Virus record (IMG/VR): IMGVR_UViG_3300003323_000385
Span: 1 to 38,975 of that record
Reading direction: 5' to 3' (one strand)
Source of the DNA: a virus
Length of the DNA: 38,975 bases
In this document: one piece after another, positions 19,731-27,957 of the stretch
How the letters are laid out: each line of letters opens with the position of its first letter
Numbering within the stretch: the stretch's first letter is position 1
The notes under the pieces: model-generated
Databases searched by the model: none
Seen by the model: only the letters and a program-made list of their open reading frames with translations
Told to the model about the DNA's origin: nothing
Made by a program: the position numbers and the translations under genes

Positions 19731-19771
19731 GGGGCCGGGCTGGACGCAGAACATCGCTCCGGCTCGGCCCC
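19731..19771 (+). terminator. Attenuator-like hairpin after capsid genes
   Basis: GGGGCCGGGC (19731-19740) pairs with GCTCGGCCCC (19762-19771), ten pairs with one G:T, followed by TTCC. It may cut transcription of connector genes relative to the capsid gene. A very similar hairpin lies at 22292-22319. Confidence 0.5.
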
Positions 19772-19790
19772 TTCCACGTCTGGAGGACCC

Positions 19791-20297
19791 ATGCCCGTCT
19801 ACGCCACCGCCGCCGAGCTTGCCACCTACATGGAGCCGGACGCGCCGGAGCCGCCCGCTGTCCCGCGCGCCACCGTGCTGCTGCGCGCCGCCTCTGAGCT
19901 GGTGCTGGACGCCACGGCCGCCGCCGTCTACGTCACCGACTCGGACGGCATGCCCACCGAGCTGCACACCCTCACGGCATTCAAGGCCGCGACGATGGAG
20001 CAGGCGAGCGCGTGGGCTGCCCACGGCATCGACCCGCGCAAGGGGGCCGCAGGCGTCGGCCGTCGCGTGGCATCCAAGGGCCTCGGGGGCGCGACCGTGA
20101 GCTACGTGGCCGACCCGGCCGCCGACACCTACCTGAGTGACCTGGCCAGCGGTGCCGCGCTCGTCACGTCGGCCTGGCGCATCCTCCGCAACGCCGGACT
20201 GATCTCCAACCGGGTTGAGACGGGCGCGGGTGGCCACGAGCGATTCAACGTCGCCCAGCGCACCTACGACCCCGTGGCTGGGACGTACACCCCATGA
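19791..20297 (+). CDS. Head-to-tail adaptor protein
   Basis: A 168-residue helical protein (YATAAELATYMEPDAPEPPA, ATVLLRAASELVLDATAA, LHTLTAFKAATMEQASAW) with the helix pattern of HK97 gp6/SPP1 gp15-like adaptors that bind under the portal. The first connector gene after the capsid, with ctggagga Shine-Dalgarno, and an ATGA overlap with the next gene. Confidence 0.8.
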   Translation: MPVYATAAELATYMEPDAPEPPAVPRATVLLRAASELVLDATAAAVYVTDSDGMPTELHTLTAFKAATMEQASAWAAHGIDPRKGAAGVGRRVASKGLGGATVSYVADPAADTYLSDLASGAALVTSAWRILRNAGLISNRVETGAGGHERFNVAQRTYDPVAGTYTP

Positions 20298-20650
20298 ACG
20301 CCGCGGAGGAGTGGGAAGAGCTGTTCGCCGAGTGGGGCAATGACGGCGAGGGCAACCCGCTACCGCTGACCGTCCGGACCAAGACGGGCGGCGGCCAGAT
20401 GGGTGGATCATTCGCGAATCCGCGCAAGCTGCCGGGCCTGCCCCAGGTGCCGGACATCAAGCTGGTGCGGACGGCGGACGGGAACCAGCGGACGGCTCAG
20501 ACGGCCGTCTACGCCCCGCGGGACCTCGCTGAGCACTTCACCCTCGGGAGCCGCGTTACGCTCGCTGACGGCCGCGAGAGCACCGTCCTGGGGGTGCAGA
20601 CGCCCGACACCCTCGGACTGTTCGCCTTCGTCATCGTCCGGGTCGAGTGA
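20294..20650 (+). CDS. Head-to-tail stopper/connector protein
   Basis: A 118-residue protein. The second half is beta-rich (RTAQTAVYAPRDLAEHFTLG, then SRVTLADGRESTVLGVQT) like SPP1 gp16-type stoppers that seal the portal after packaging. Position after the adaptor and before the gp10-like gene supports this. ATGA overlap upstream, and its stop overlaps the next start. Confidence 0.7.
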   Translation: MNAAEEWEELFAEWGNDGEGNPLPLTVRTKTGGGQMGGSFANPRKLPGLPQVPDIKLVRTADGNQRTAQTAVYAPRDLAEHFTLGSRVTLADGRESTVLGVQTPDTLGLFAFVIVRVE

Positions 20651-21030
20651 TGGGCGCGGTCTGGCAGGGTGCTGACGCCATGATGGCCAAGCTCCGACAG
20701 GTGAAGGAGCGCAAGACGCAGGGGGCTCGGAAGGGCCTCCAGCTCGCGCTGCGCAACGTGCTGAACGAGTCCAACCGCCAGGTGCCCCACGAGGAGGGCG
20801 ACCTGGAGCGGGATGGCGGTATCTCTATGGAGGGTGACAAGCTCCGCGGGGCGGTGAGCTACGGCCGGAACGAGCAGACGCGCGAGTACGCCGTGGTGCA
20901 GCACGAGGACATGACCCTGAATCACGACGCCGGGCGTAACGCCAAGTTCCTGGAGAACGCATTCAACTCGACGCGCGACCAGAACACCGAGATAGTGGCC
21001 GCCGCGATCCGGCGAGAACTGGGGGCATGA
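20650..21030 (+). CDS. Neck/tail-completion protein (HK97 gp10-like)
   Basis: A 126-residue protein starting at ATG 20650 (TGATG overlap; GTG 20647 also in frame). Helical start (AMMAKLRQVKERKTQGARKG), then VPHEEGDLERDGGISM and YAVVQHEDMTLNH, the pattern of the HK97 gp10/minor neck family in which a helix is followed by GxLxxS-like and YAxxxHE segments. It acts at the head-tail joint. Confidence 0.75.
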   Translation: MGAVWQGADAMMAKLRQVKERKTQGARKGLQLALRNVLNESNRQVPHEEGDLERDGGISMEGDKLRGAVSYGRNEQTREYAVVQHEDMTLNHDAGRNAKFLENAFNSTRDQNTEIVAAAIRRELGA

Positions 21031-21524
21031 TGCTTCGATCCTTCGAGCTGGACCTGCAACTGGGGGTAGCCAACCTGCTGGCCGACAACCCGGCCGCCAG
21101 CGTGCCCCTCTGGAGCGAGTACAGCGCCGTCTGGGATGAAGAGGCCGAGAGCTACGTGCCGAACCCGCCGCGCCCGGCCGACGCCGTGGCCATCTACATC
21201 GATTCGTACGACGACGCGGACACCACCGTGGGGCCGTACGTGGTGGTCAGCGAGTACAGCGTGGACGACTCGGATGGCTCGGCACCCGTCGTCGGGGTGC
21301 AGTTCACGATCCGCGCCGAGGACATCGCCATGCTCAAGGCGATCACGTCCGACATCTACGCCCTACTGCACATGAGGTGGGGCGGTATGCTAGGCCCCGT
21401 CACCCTGGTGACGGCCTCTCGCTCGTCGGGCACGAGGACGGGGCAGGACTCGAGCAACCGGCAGGGCCGGATCGAGAACTACTATCTGCGGGTCTACCGA
21501 TCCACACCGAACCGGCAAGAGTGA
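21027..21524 (+). CDS. Tail terminator protein
   Basis: A 165-residue protein with alternating strands and helices (AVAIYIDSYDDADTTVGPYV, VVGVQFTIRAEDIAMLKAIT, SDIYALLH) as in lambda gpU/SPP1 gp17-like terminators that cap the tail tube. Its place immediately before the major tail protein agrees. The ATG at 21027 overlaps the previous stop; ATG 21030 is the alternative. Confidence 0.78.
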   Translation: MMLRSFELDLQLGVANLLADNPAASVPLWSEYSAVWDEEAESYVPNPPRPADAVAIYIDSYDDADTTVGPYVVVSEYSVDDSDGSAPVVGVQFTIRAEDIAMLKAITSDIYALLHMRWGGMLGPVTLVTASRSSGTRTGQDSSNRQGRIENYYLRVYRSTPNRQE

Positions 21525-21535
21525 AAGGCACACAC

Positions 21536-22276
21536 ATGAGCATCCCCGTGTTCACGCCCCTGGGGGCTAGCACGACCAACCGCAAGTGGGCTCTGGACGT
21601 CGAGGACCCGGACGAGCCCGGCGTCTACGTCGGCGTCCGCGGCATGCAGGAGGGCAAGCCGCGCCCGTCCGATGCGACGACCCAGGACGACAGCGACCTG
21701 GACGGTGAGGGCTACGGCTCCGACACCGTGACCGGCCTTCGCTGGGGCTTCGACGGCAAGCTGCTGCGCAAGACGGTGCTGGGTGATCGCACGTCGTACG
21801 ACCGGGGCCAGGAAATCCTGCGCAAGGTCGCGCGCACGGTCGGCGGCATCCTCAAGTTCCGCTACTACGAGATGGAGCCGGACGGCCCCCGAGTCGAGGC
21901 GTACGAGGGCTACGGCGTCGTCACCTGGGCACCGGACGGCGGCAACCAGGAGTCCCTGGACTCGGTGGCTTTCTCGGTCAAGGGTCGCGGCAAGCCCACC
22001 GAGATCGAGCACCCCGAGGCGCAGGCCGCGGTCCCCGTCGTCACCCGCATCGAGCCCTCGGGTGCTGGTGCTGGCGATCCCGTCGTCATCAAGGGCCACC
22101 GCTTCCCGGCTGGCTCCACCGCCGCCTCGCTCGTGAAGTTCGGCGGCACCAACGCCGCCAGCGTCCTGGTGACCGACTCCGAGACGATCCTGGCCACGCT
22201 CCCCGCGGGCGACGCCGGGCTCGTCCTGGTCAAGGTCGGCACCGGAGCGGACTACACGTACACGCGCGGCGCGTAG
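21536..22276 (+). CDS. Major tail protein with C-terminal IPT/TIG domain
   Basis: A 246-residue tail-tube protein behind gtgaaagg. The N-terminal 160 residues have the tube fold features (NRKWALDVEDPDEPGVYVG, LRWGFDGKLLRKTVLGDRTS). Residues 165-245 form an Ig-like IPT/TIG module (VVTRIEPSGAGAGDPVVIKG, later SVLVTDSETILATLPAGDAG). Such Ig domains decorate tail tubes and can bind cell-surface sugars weakly. The start at ATG 21536 is chosen on the Shine-Dalgarno; the longer in-frame extension overlaps the terminator gene. Confidence 0.88.
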   Translation: MSIPVFTPLGASTTNRKWALDVEDPDEPGVYVGVRGMQEGKPRPSDATTQDDSDLDGEGYGSDTVTGLRWGFDGKLLRKTVLGDRTSYDRGQEILRKVARTVGGILKFRYYEMEPDGPRVEAYEGYGVVTWAPDGGNQESLDSVAFSVKGRGKPTEIEHPEAQAAVPVVTRIEPSGAGAGDPVVIKGHRFPAGSTAASLVKFGGTNAASVLVTDSETILATLPAGDAGLVLVKVGTGADYTYTRGA

Positions 22277-22284
22277 TTCACCGC

Positions 22285-22290
22285 TACACT
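22285..22290 (+). promoter_or_regulatory. -10 box after the major tail protein gene
   Basis: TACACT followed by the hairpin at 22292-22319. Part of the 19-base element shared with 10696-10714. Without a visible -35 this is tentative. Confidence 0.3.
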
Positions 22291-22291
22291 G

Positions 22292-22319
22292 GGGGCGGGG
22301 TCCATTCGGGCCTCGCCCC
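22292..22319 (+). terminator. Attenuator-like hairpin after the major tail gene
   Basis: GGGGCGGG (22292-22299) pairs with CTCGCCCC (22312-22319), eight pairs with one G:T, followed by TTCC. It mirrors the hairpin after the capsid genes. Confidence 0.5.
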
Positions 22320-22340
22320 TTCCGCATACCTGGAGACGTG

Positions 22341-22844
22341 ATGCCCGAGCCGATGGACGACCTGTTCAGCTTCCTGGACGACGACGCCCTGACCATCCCC
22401 CACCCCATCAAGAGCACCAAGCACCCCGAGGGCAAGGTGTACTCGATCCCCTACCCCGACGCCGAGACGGGCCTGCGGCTGACGGCCCTGGCCGAGATCG
22501 GGCGGAAGGTCGAGCAGCGCCGCCGCGGCGACCGGAACGTGAAGATCAGCGCGGCCGAGGCGGGCCGCCTGGTCATGGACGACAAGGATGAACGCGAGTT
22601 CGCGATGCAGGTCCTCGGCGAGACGTACCAGGAGCTGATCGATGACGGCGTGCGCTGGCCGATCATCCAGAGGCTCGTCCAGTACGCATACGTCTACTTC
22701 GCGATGGGGGCGAACGCGGCCGAGAACGCGGCGCGGGACGGTCTGTTCACGGGGGGAAAAGCGTTCGTCCCGGCGAACCGATCGGAGCGCCGGGCGGCAG
22801 CGAGTGGCAAGACTGGAACGCGCCAGACCCAGAAACGGGGCTGA
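22341..22844 (+). CDS. Tail assembly chaperone, short form (gpG-like)
   Basis: A 167-residue helical protein between major tail and tape measure genes, where lambda G-like chaperones lie. They coat the tape measure protein during tail assembly. Features include FSFLDDDALTIPHPIKST and FAMQVLGETYQELIDDGV, WPIIQRLVQYAYVYFAMGAN. The start is ATG 22341 (GTG 22338 also in frame). A slippery GGGAAAA at 22754-22760 permits a -1 shift into the T-like frame. Confidence 0.85.
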   Translation: MPEPMDDLFSFLDDDALTIPHPIKSTKHPEGKVYSIPYPDAETGLRLTALAEIGRKVEQRRRGDRNVKISAAEAGRLVMDDKDEREFAMQVLGETYQELIDDGVRWPIIQRLVQYAYVYFAMGANAAENAARDGLFTGGKAFVPANRSERRAAASGKTGTRQTQKRG

Positions 22845-23143
22845 GGCGGTTCGAGGACGGCCCAGCGAGCTCTGGGCCGCGCATCACCTGGTACGACATC
22901 CTGCGCGCCTGGGGTGCCGTCGAGCAGGACCTGCACGAGCGCTACGGGATCGACCTTCGCGAGCCCGGGCTGATGCGCTCACGCTCGTGGCGCTGGCTTG
23001 AGGTCCGGGTGCTTGGGCTACTATCGGTTGACAGAGGGCCGACCGGACTGGGAGGCTCCCGGCTCCAGCGGGCTCTGTCGCCGACCAAGCACCCCAGCAC
23101 GCTCCCGGTATTCCTGACCAAGGCACCGGAGAGGTCCGACTAG
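22341..23143 (+). CDS. Tail assembly chaperone, frameshifted long form (gpGT-like)
   Basis: Joining 22341-22760 to 22760-23143 by -1 slippage gives about 267 residues. The added part has typical T-domain sequence: SEWQDWNAPDPETGL, ITWYDILRAWGAVEQDLHER, YGIDL, then RSWRWLEVRVLGLLS, ending KAPERSD. In lambda the GT fusion is made at a few percent and recruits the tail tube protein to the gpG-coated tape measure. No good independent start exists for the second frame, which supports frameshifting. Confidence 0.82.
22754..22760 (+). promoter_or_regulatory. Slippery sequence for -1 ribosomal frameshift
   Basis: In the chaperone frame the codons are ACG GGG GGA AAA GCG, so G-GGA-AAA (22754-22760) is a canonical X-XXY-YYZ heptamer, close to lambda GGGAAAG. 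A -1 shift enters a frame open to 23143. Confidence 0.85.
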
Positions 23144-23168
23144 AGCCGACGAGGGAGGCCCGCACCAC

Positions 23169-25436
23169 ATGGCGCTTGATCTCGGCACCCTGACCGGATA
23201 CCTGGAGTTGAACGATGGCCAGTTTGACTCGGTAATCGACGGCCTGCCGGACAAGCTCTCTGGTGCGGGCGTCCTCATGGGCGTGGCCGCCACGGCAGTG
23301 GCCATCGGCGTCGGCGCGGCGCTCTCGAACGGGCTGAATCAGGCCATCGAGCTGGACGACGCACGGCACAAGATCACGGCCCAGCTCGGCCTCACCGAGG
23401 AGGAGAGCGCCCGCATCGGCGGCGTCGCCGGAACCCTGTTCACGCAGGCGTACGGCGAGAGCGTCGAGGAGGTCAACACCGCGGTGCAGAACGTCGTGTC
23501 CAGCATCGACGGGATGCGCGGGGCCACCGAGGAGTCGCTGGAGGCAATGACGGCCAAGGCGCTCAACTTCGCTTCGGCGTTCGAGATCGACACGGCGCGC
23601 TCCACTCAGGTGGTCGGGCAGCTCATCAAGACCGGCCTGGTGGCCGACGCAAACGAGGGGTTCGACCTCCTCACCTCGGCCATGCAGAAGGTCCCCGCCG
23701 CGGTGCGCGAGGACATCATGGACGCGGCCGACGAGTATGGGCCGTTTTTCCAGGCGGTCGGACTGAACGGCACCGAGGCATTCGACCTACTGGTGCGCAG
23801 CTCCGAGAAGGGCATGTACGGCATCGACAAGGCCGGTGACGCGCTCAAGGAATTCGGCATCCGGGCCACCGACATGTCCACCACGTCCGCACCCGCGTTC
23901 GAGTCCATCGGCCTAGACCAGCAGGAGATGGCGAACAAGCTGCTGGCGGGCGGGGAGACGGCAAACCAGGCGTTCGATCAGATCGTCTCGGGGCTCCAGA
24001 GCATCCAGGACCCCGCCGAGCGCAGCAACGCCGCCATTGCTCTGTTCGGCACGCCCCTGGAGGACCTGGGCGTGAACGAGATTCCCGCCTTCCTCTCCAG
24101 CCTCCAGGACCTCGGCGGCGGCATGGAGGATGCCGCGGGGGCCGCCGACCGCATGGGCGAGGACATCAACGGGTCGGCCAAGGTCGGCTGGGAGCAGCTT
24201 TCCCGCACTTGGGACTCGATCATCGGTCAGCTCGGCGCGGGCCTGCTGCCCGTGCTCTCCCAGGTGATCGACTTCCTGAACCAGAACCCCGAGATTCTGG
24301 TGGCCGTCGCCACCGGGCTCGGCATCATGGCCGTGGCCCTCGGCGTCGCCGCCGCCGCGCAGTGGGCGATGAATAGCGCGATGCTTGCCAGCCCGCTCAC
24401 GTGGATCATCCTGGCCGTCGTCGCGCTCGTCGCGGCCATCATCGCGCTGGCGATGAACTGGGACGCCGTGGTGGCCCTCATCAGCGATGTCTGGGACGGC
24501 TTCGTGTCGTGGTTCACCGGGGTGATGGACGGCTTCCTCGGCTGGTGGGATGGTATCTGGCAGGGCTTCCTCGGGTTCCTCAACGACGCCTGGGCGAACA
24601 TCACGGCCGCCATCGGGGCGGCGCTCGTCTGGATCGTGGACCTGTTCATGAACTGGACCCTGCTGGGCCTGCTGATCCAGTATTGGGACCAGATCGTGGG
24701 CGGCGCGACGGCGGCATGGAATGGCCTGATCGCGTTCTTCCAAGGCATCCCCGGGTGGATTCTCTCGATCTTCGTCTCTGCGGGCGTCTGGCTCATCCAG
24801 ACCGGCTCGAACATCCTCAACGGCCTGCGCTCCGGCGTCGAGAACGGCTGGAACGCGGTCTGGGGATTCATCTCCGGCATTCCTGGCTCGGTGATGGGGT
24901 TCTTCTCCAACGCGGGCTCGTGGCTCGTGAACGCTGGTCGCTGGATTCTCGACGGCCTCCTGTCCGGGCTCCGTGCTGCGTGGGACGGCGTGACCGGCTT
25001 CATCGGCGGGATCGGCGACTGGATCGCGGAGAACAAGGGACCCGAGGCGTACGACCGGCAGCTGCTGGTGCGCCACGGTGGCTGGATCATGTCGGGCCTC
25101 CAGAACGGCCTCATGGACGGATTCGAGGACGTGCAGAGTCAGGTGGCATCCATGGGTGCCGACATCGAGGCCAGTTTCGGCGCTCCCGCGCTCAATGTGC
25201 GCGCCGGTAACCTGATGGGTGCCGATGACATTTCGGCCGCCAGCGGGGCGTACAGCGCCGCAGGCGGTGGGTACACGGCCGGTGACCCCCTCACCGAGCG
25301 CGAGCAGGACCGCTGGGACCGCCTCACGCAGGAGCTTGCGGACCTCTCCGAGACGGTACGCAGCGCGCGGGGAATCACCGTCAACTCGAACGACCCCGAG
25401 GAGGTCGCTGTGGTGGTTGCGGAGCACCTGCGATGA
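23169..25436 (+). CDS. Tape measure protein
   Basis: A 755-residue protein that sets tail length; this length implies a tail of roughly 110 nm on the usual scaling. Helical N-terminus (GYLELNDGQFDSVIDGLPDK), a long hydrophobic stretch between about 375 and 600 (VATGLGIMAVALGVAAAAQW, LTWIILAVVALVAAIIALAM), repeated Trp-rich segments (WDGFVSWFTGVMDGFLGWWD) and the conserved GPEAYDRQLLVRHGGWIMSG near the C-terminus. Shine-Dalgarno gggagg precedes ATG 23169. No lysozyme or peptidase domain is obvious. Confidence 0.93.
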   Translation: MALDLGTLTGYLELNDGQFDSVIDGLPDKLSGAGVLMGVAATAVAIGVGAALSNGLNQAIELDDARHKITAQLGLTEEESARIGGVAGTLFTQAYGESVEEVNTAVQNVVSSIDGMRGATEESLEAMTAKALNFASAFEIDTARSTQVVGQLIKTGLVADANEGFDLLTSAMQKVPAAVREDIMDAADEYGPFFQAVGLNGTEAFDLLVRSSEKGMYGIDKAGDALKEFGIRATDMSTTSAPAFESIGLDQQEMANKLLAGGETANQAFDQIVSGLQSIQDPAERSNAAIALFGTPLEDLGVNEIPAFLSSLQDLGGGMEDAAGAADRMGEDINGSAKVGWEQLSRTWDSIIGQLGAGLLPVLSQVIDFLNQNPEILVAVATGLGIMAVALGVAAAAQWAMNSAMLASPLTWIILAVVALVAAIIALAMNWDAVVALISDVWDGFVSWFTGVMDGFLGWWDGIWQGFLGFLNDAWANITAAIGAALVWIVDLFMNWTLLGLLIQYWDQIVGGATAAWNGLIAFFQGIPGWILSIFVSAGVWLIQTGSNILNGLRSGVENGWNAVWGFISGIPGSVMGFFSNAGSWLVNAGRWILDGLLSGLRAAWDGVTGFIGGIGDWIAENKGPEAYDRQLLVRHGGWIMSGLQNGLMDGFEDVQSQVASMGADIEASFGAPALNVRAGNLMGADDISAASGAYSAAGGGYTAGDPLTEREQDRWDRLTQELADLSETVRSARGITVNSNDPEEVAVVVAEHLR

Positions 25437-26215
25437 CGCGCGTGGTGATCGAGGAGAAGGCCAATCCGGCCAACTCCCTCACGCTCGTGAACCGCTCCGA
25501 GTCGCTGATGCAGGGGCCTGCCGTCCAGGATGAGTGGTATCTGCGCGTCGATGGGCTCGATGACGCCTGGTACTCCCCGCCCGACAGTCGGGCCGAGCTG
25601 GAGGAGGACCCTGGCAACGATGGGGCATTCTGGCCCGACGAGTACCTGCTGACCTCGCGCACCTTCCCCATCCGCGGCGGGCTCTGGACGCGCAGCAGCT
25701 CGCTGTCGCAGGCCGCCGCGCGCTCGCGCCTCGCGCGCCTGCACAACCGGCCGCTGCGCATCCTGGTCGAGGATGAGCTGGGACCCCGCTGGGTCGAGGG
25801 GTTCAGCCGCCAGCGGCCCATCGTCACGCGGCCGTCGATTCACCGCGTCGAGTTCACCCTGTTCATCTCGTGCCCCAGCCCGCTCAAGGTCGGCCGCGAG
25901 GCACCCTTTCCCGTGCAGAACGGGATTGCCCGCGTCGAGAACGCGGGGGACTATCCCACCTGGCCCACCTTCCGTGCCAGCGGACTGGTGACCGTCCTGG
26001 CGTCGGAGTTCCAGGGCCACGTCTTCGCCTGGGCGGGGCTCTCCACTACAGGCATCACGCTCGACCCGCAGACTGGGATCGTGACCAACGGGCTCGGCGA
26101 CGAGATCGGCGGCATCCAGGTGGACGATGTGTACCGCATCCCGCCCGGCGCACACGAGATCGTCGTGGAGTCTGACGCCCCCGTGACCGTGGGGGTGCGT
26201 CCCGGATGGCTCTAG
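25433..26215 (+). CDS. Distal tail (Dit-like) minor tail protein
   Basis: A 260-residue protein directly after the tape measure, the position of Dit, the hub that joins tube to tip. It opens with strands (TRVVIEEKANPANSLTLVNR), has GGLWTRSSSLSQAAARSRLA-type insertions and a C-terminal galectin-like beta region (NAGDYPTWPTFRASGLVTVL, then AHEIVVESDAPVTVGVRPGW), the NxGxxxxxPxixxxG motif being typical of Dit proteins. ATGA overlap upstream; overlaps the next gene by ten bases. Confidence 0.82.
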   Translation: MTRVVIEEKANPANSLTLVNRSESLMQGPAVQDEWYLRVDGLDDAWYSPPDSRAELEEDPGNDGAFWPDEYLLTSRTFPIRGGLWTRSSSLSQAAARSRLARLHNRPLRILVEDELGPRWVEGFSRQRPIVTRPSIHRVEFTLFISCPSPLKVGREAPFPVQNGIARVENAGDYPTWPTFRASGLVTVLASEFQGHVFAWAGLSTTGITLDPQTGIVTNGLGDEIGGIQVDDVYRIPPGAHEIVVESDAPVTVGVRPGWL

Positions 26216-27957
26216 AACCGCTGCGCGCCACGCTCTACGACCTCAAGACGGGGAACTACCTCCGGCGTATCCCGATCAAGACTGCGCCCTGGGGTAAGGA
26301 GCTGAACCGCTGGGGAAAGCTAGAGGTCACTCTGCCGCGCTCGACCTCGGCCAACCTGCCGCTGCTGCGCTCGCTGGCTCAGCCGTGGCGCACCCTGCTG
26401 GTGCTCACCCGGGGCCAGCGCGTGATCCACGCCGGGCCGGTCACCGCGCGCCCGTTCGGCGACCGACTCCAGCTCAAGGGCGAGGGGTTCGGTGCCGTCT
26501 TCCGCAAGCGCCTGGTTCTCAACCGCGCACTGCGGGGCATGACCCTGGATGGTGAGGTGCTGATCGATGAGGACAATCCGGCACCCGAGTGGCAACTGAC
26601 GTTCAGCGGATCGTACGTCGATATCGCCGCCAAGCTCGTGGAGGAGACGTATGTCTGGGGCGAGCTGCCGGTGACGACTCCGCCGCGCCAGGGGGGCATC
26701 GCGACTCGCACGTACTACGGATACGACTTCGCCACCGTCGAGGAGCGTCTACTGCAACTCACCAAGCTGGAGAACGGTCCCGAGCTGCGGTTTACGCCCA
26801 AACTGGTCACGGGCGGAATCCAGTTCGACCTGGAGGGTGCCACCGAGCTGGTGAACAAGCACCACCGCTGGAGCACCGAAATCCCCGGCGACCGTTGCAC
26901 CATCGGGCGGATCGATGACGACGGCGAGGCCATCGTGACGGACCAGTGGATGCTCGGCGGTCGGAACGAGGACATCATGCTGCTGACCCGCGCGAAGGAC
27001 GCGCCCGCGGTAGCCCCTGCCGTGAACAAGATTCTCGACCCGCGCCTCACCAGCGTGAACGGCTACCCCGCGACACGCGTATCCCGCGGCGTCGATCCCA
27101 TCTTCCCTGGCGCGCAGGATGGCGTTCCCCACAACGGTCTGCTGCTGCATTCGCCGGACCCGAAGAACAACGACAGCTTTGCATCCGTCCGAACCGATGC
27201 AGGCTTCGGGATCAGTATGGAGATGGAAGCGGGCAAGTCCTACGTGTTCAGCGCGACCGGTTCGGTGCGTTCGATCCTCAAGGGCACCCCGCACCCCCGG
27301 GCTCGGCGCATCGTCGTGTTCCACCGCGCGGGCTCGGGTGCATACACCGAGGTCATGAGCCCGCCGATTCCCGACCTGGTGGAGGCCGGGGGCGGCGGTG
27401 GGGTGCGCCTGCGCGTGGAGTTCACCCTGCCCCCCGAGACCACTGAGGCATTCATCCGCCTGTACCACGGGCACACCGCGGGCTCGGTCGCCTGGGCTAT
27501 GCCCCGCCTGTCCGAGAAGGGCAACGACCCCGAGGTGGATGACGGCGCGTATTTCTGGGGCGGCAAGCCCGCAGGCGGAGGGTACGCCTACGCCTGGCAG
27601 AGCACCCCAGACCTGTCGCCGTCCTCCCGCACCGTGACGACCCCGCCGCCGCCGCTCCTCCAGGGCTACCCCCTGCTGCAAATCGCGGACACCTCCCACT
27701 CGACCGTCTCCGAGATCGGCACGCTGCGCGGATACGCACGAGAGGCGATCCTGCGGGGCGCTCGCACCCAGGAGGTCATCGACGTGACCGTGAGCGCGGA
27801 GGAGGACGTGGAGCCCGGCGACTGGGCGGACGTGCGCACGGTCCACCCGCTCTATGGTGAGGTGGTGCTGCCCCTCAAGGTGGTGGCGGTCAGTGGTGAC
27901 ACGAGCGACCGAATCAAGCTCTCGTGTCGCATCAGGAACGGGGAGGAACCGAGCTGA
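26206..27957 (+). CDS. Tail-associated (Tal-like) minor tail protein with inserted beta domain
   Basis: A 583-residue baseplate hub protein. The N-terminus (LEPLRATLYDLKTGNYLRRI) and the late segment (LRGYAREAILRGARTQEVID, VTVSAEEDVEPGDW) match the gp44/Tal-type hub core. Between about 285 and 460 lies an inserted beta-rich region (GISMEMEAGKSYVFSATGSV, FTLPPETTEAFIRLYHGHTA) shaped like a carbohydrate-binding module, which may contact the cell wall. Starts at ATG 26206 inside the previous gene end. Confidence 0.78.
   Translation: MALEPLRATLYDLKTGNYLRRIPIKTAPWGKELNRWGKLEVTLPRSTSANLPLLRSLAQPWRTLLVLTRGQRVIHAGPVTARPFGDRLQLKGEGFGAVFRKRLVLNRALRGMTLDGEVLIDEDNPAPEWQLTFSGSYVDIAAKLVEETYVWGELPVTTPPRQGGIATRTYYGYDFATVEERLLQLTKLENGPELRFTPKLVTGGIQFDLEGATELVNKHHRWSTEIPGDRCTIGRIDDDGEAIVTDQWMLGGRNEDIMLLTRAKDAPAVAPAVNKILDPRLTSVNGYPATRVSRGVDPIFPGAQDGVPHNGLLLHSPDPKNNDSFASVRTDAGFGISMEMEAGKSYVFSATGSVRSILKGTPHPRARRIVVFHRAGSGAYTEVMSPPIPDLVEAGGGGGVRLRVEFTLPPETTEAFIRLYHGHTAGSVAWAMPRLSEKGNDPEVDDGAYFWGGKPAGGGYAYAWQSTPDLSPSSRTVTTPPPPLLQGYPLLQIADTSHSTVSEIGTLRGYAREAILRGARTQEVIDVTVSAEEDVEPGDWADVRTVHPLYGEVVLPLKVVAVSGDTSDRIKLSCRIRNGEEPS

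Noticed and set aside
22642-23001. Independent Arg-rich protein overlapping the tail chaperones
   Set aside because: It is in the third frame and has low-complexity composition; the -1 frame carries the T-like sequence instead.
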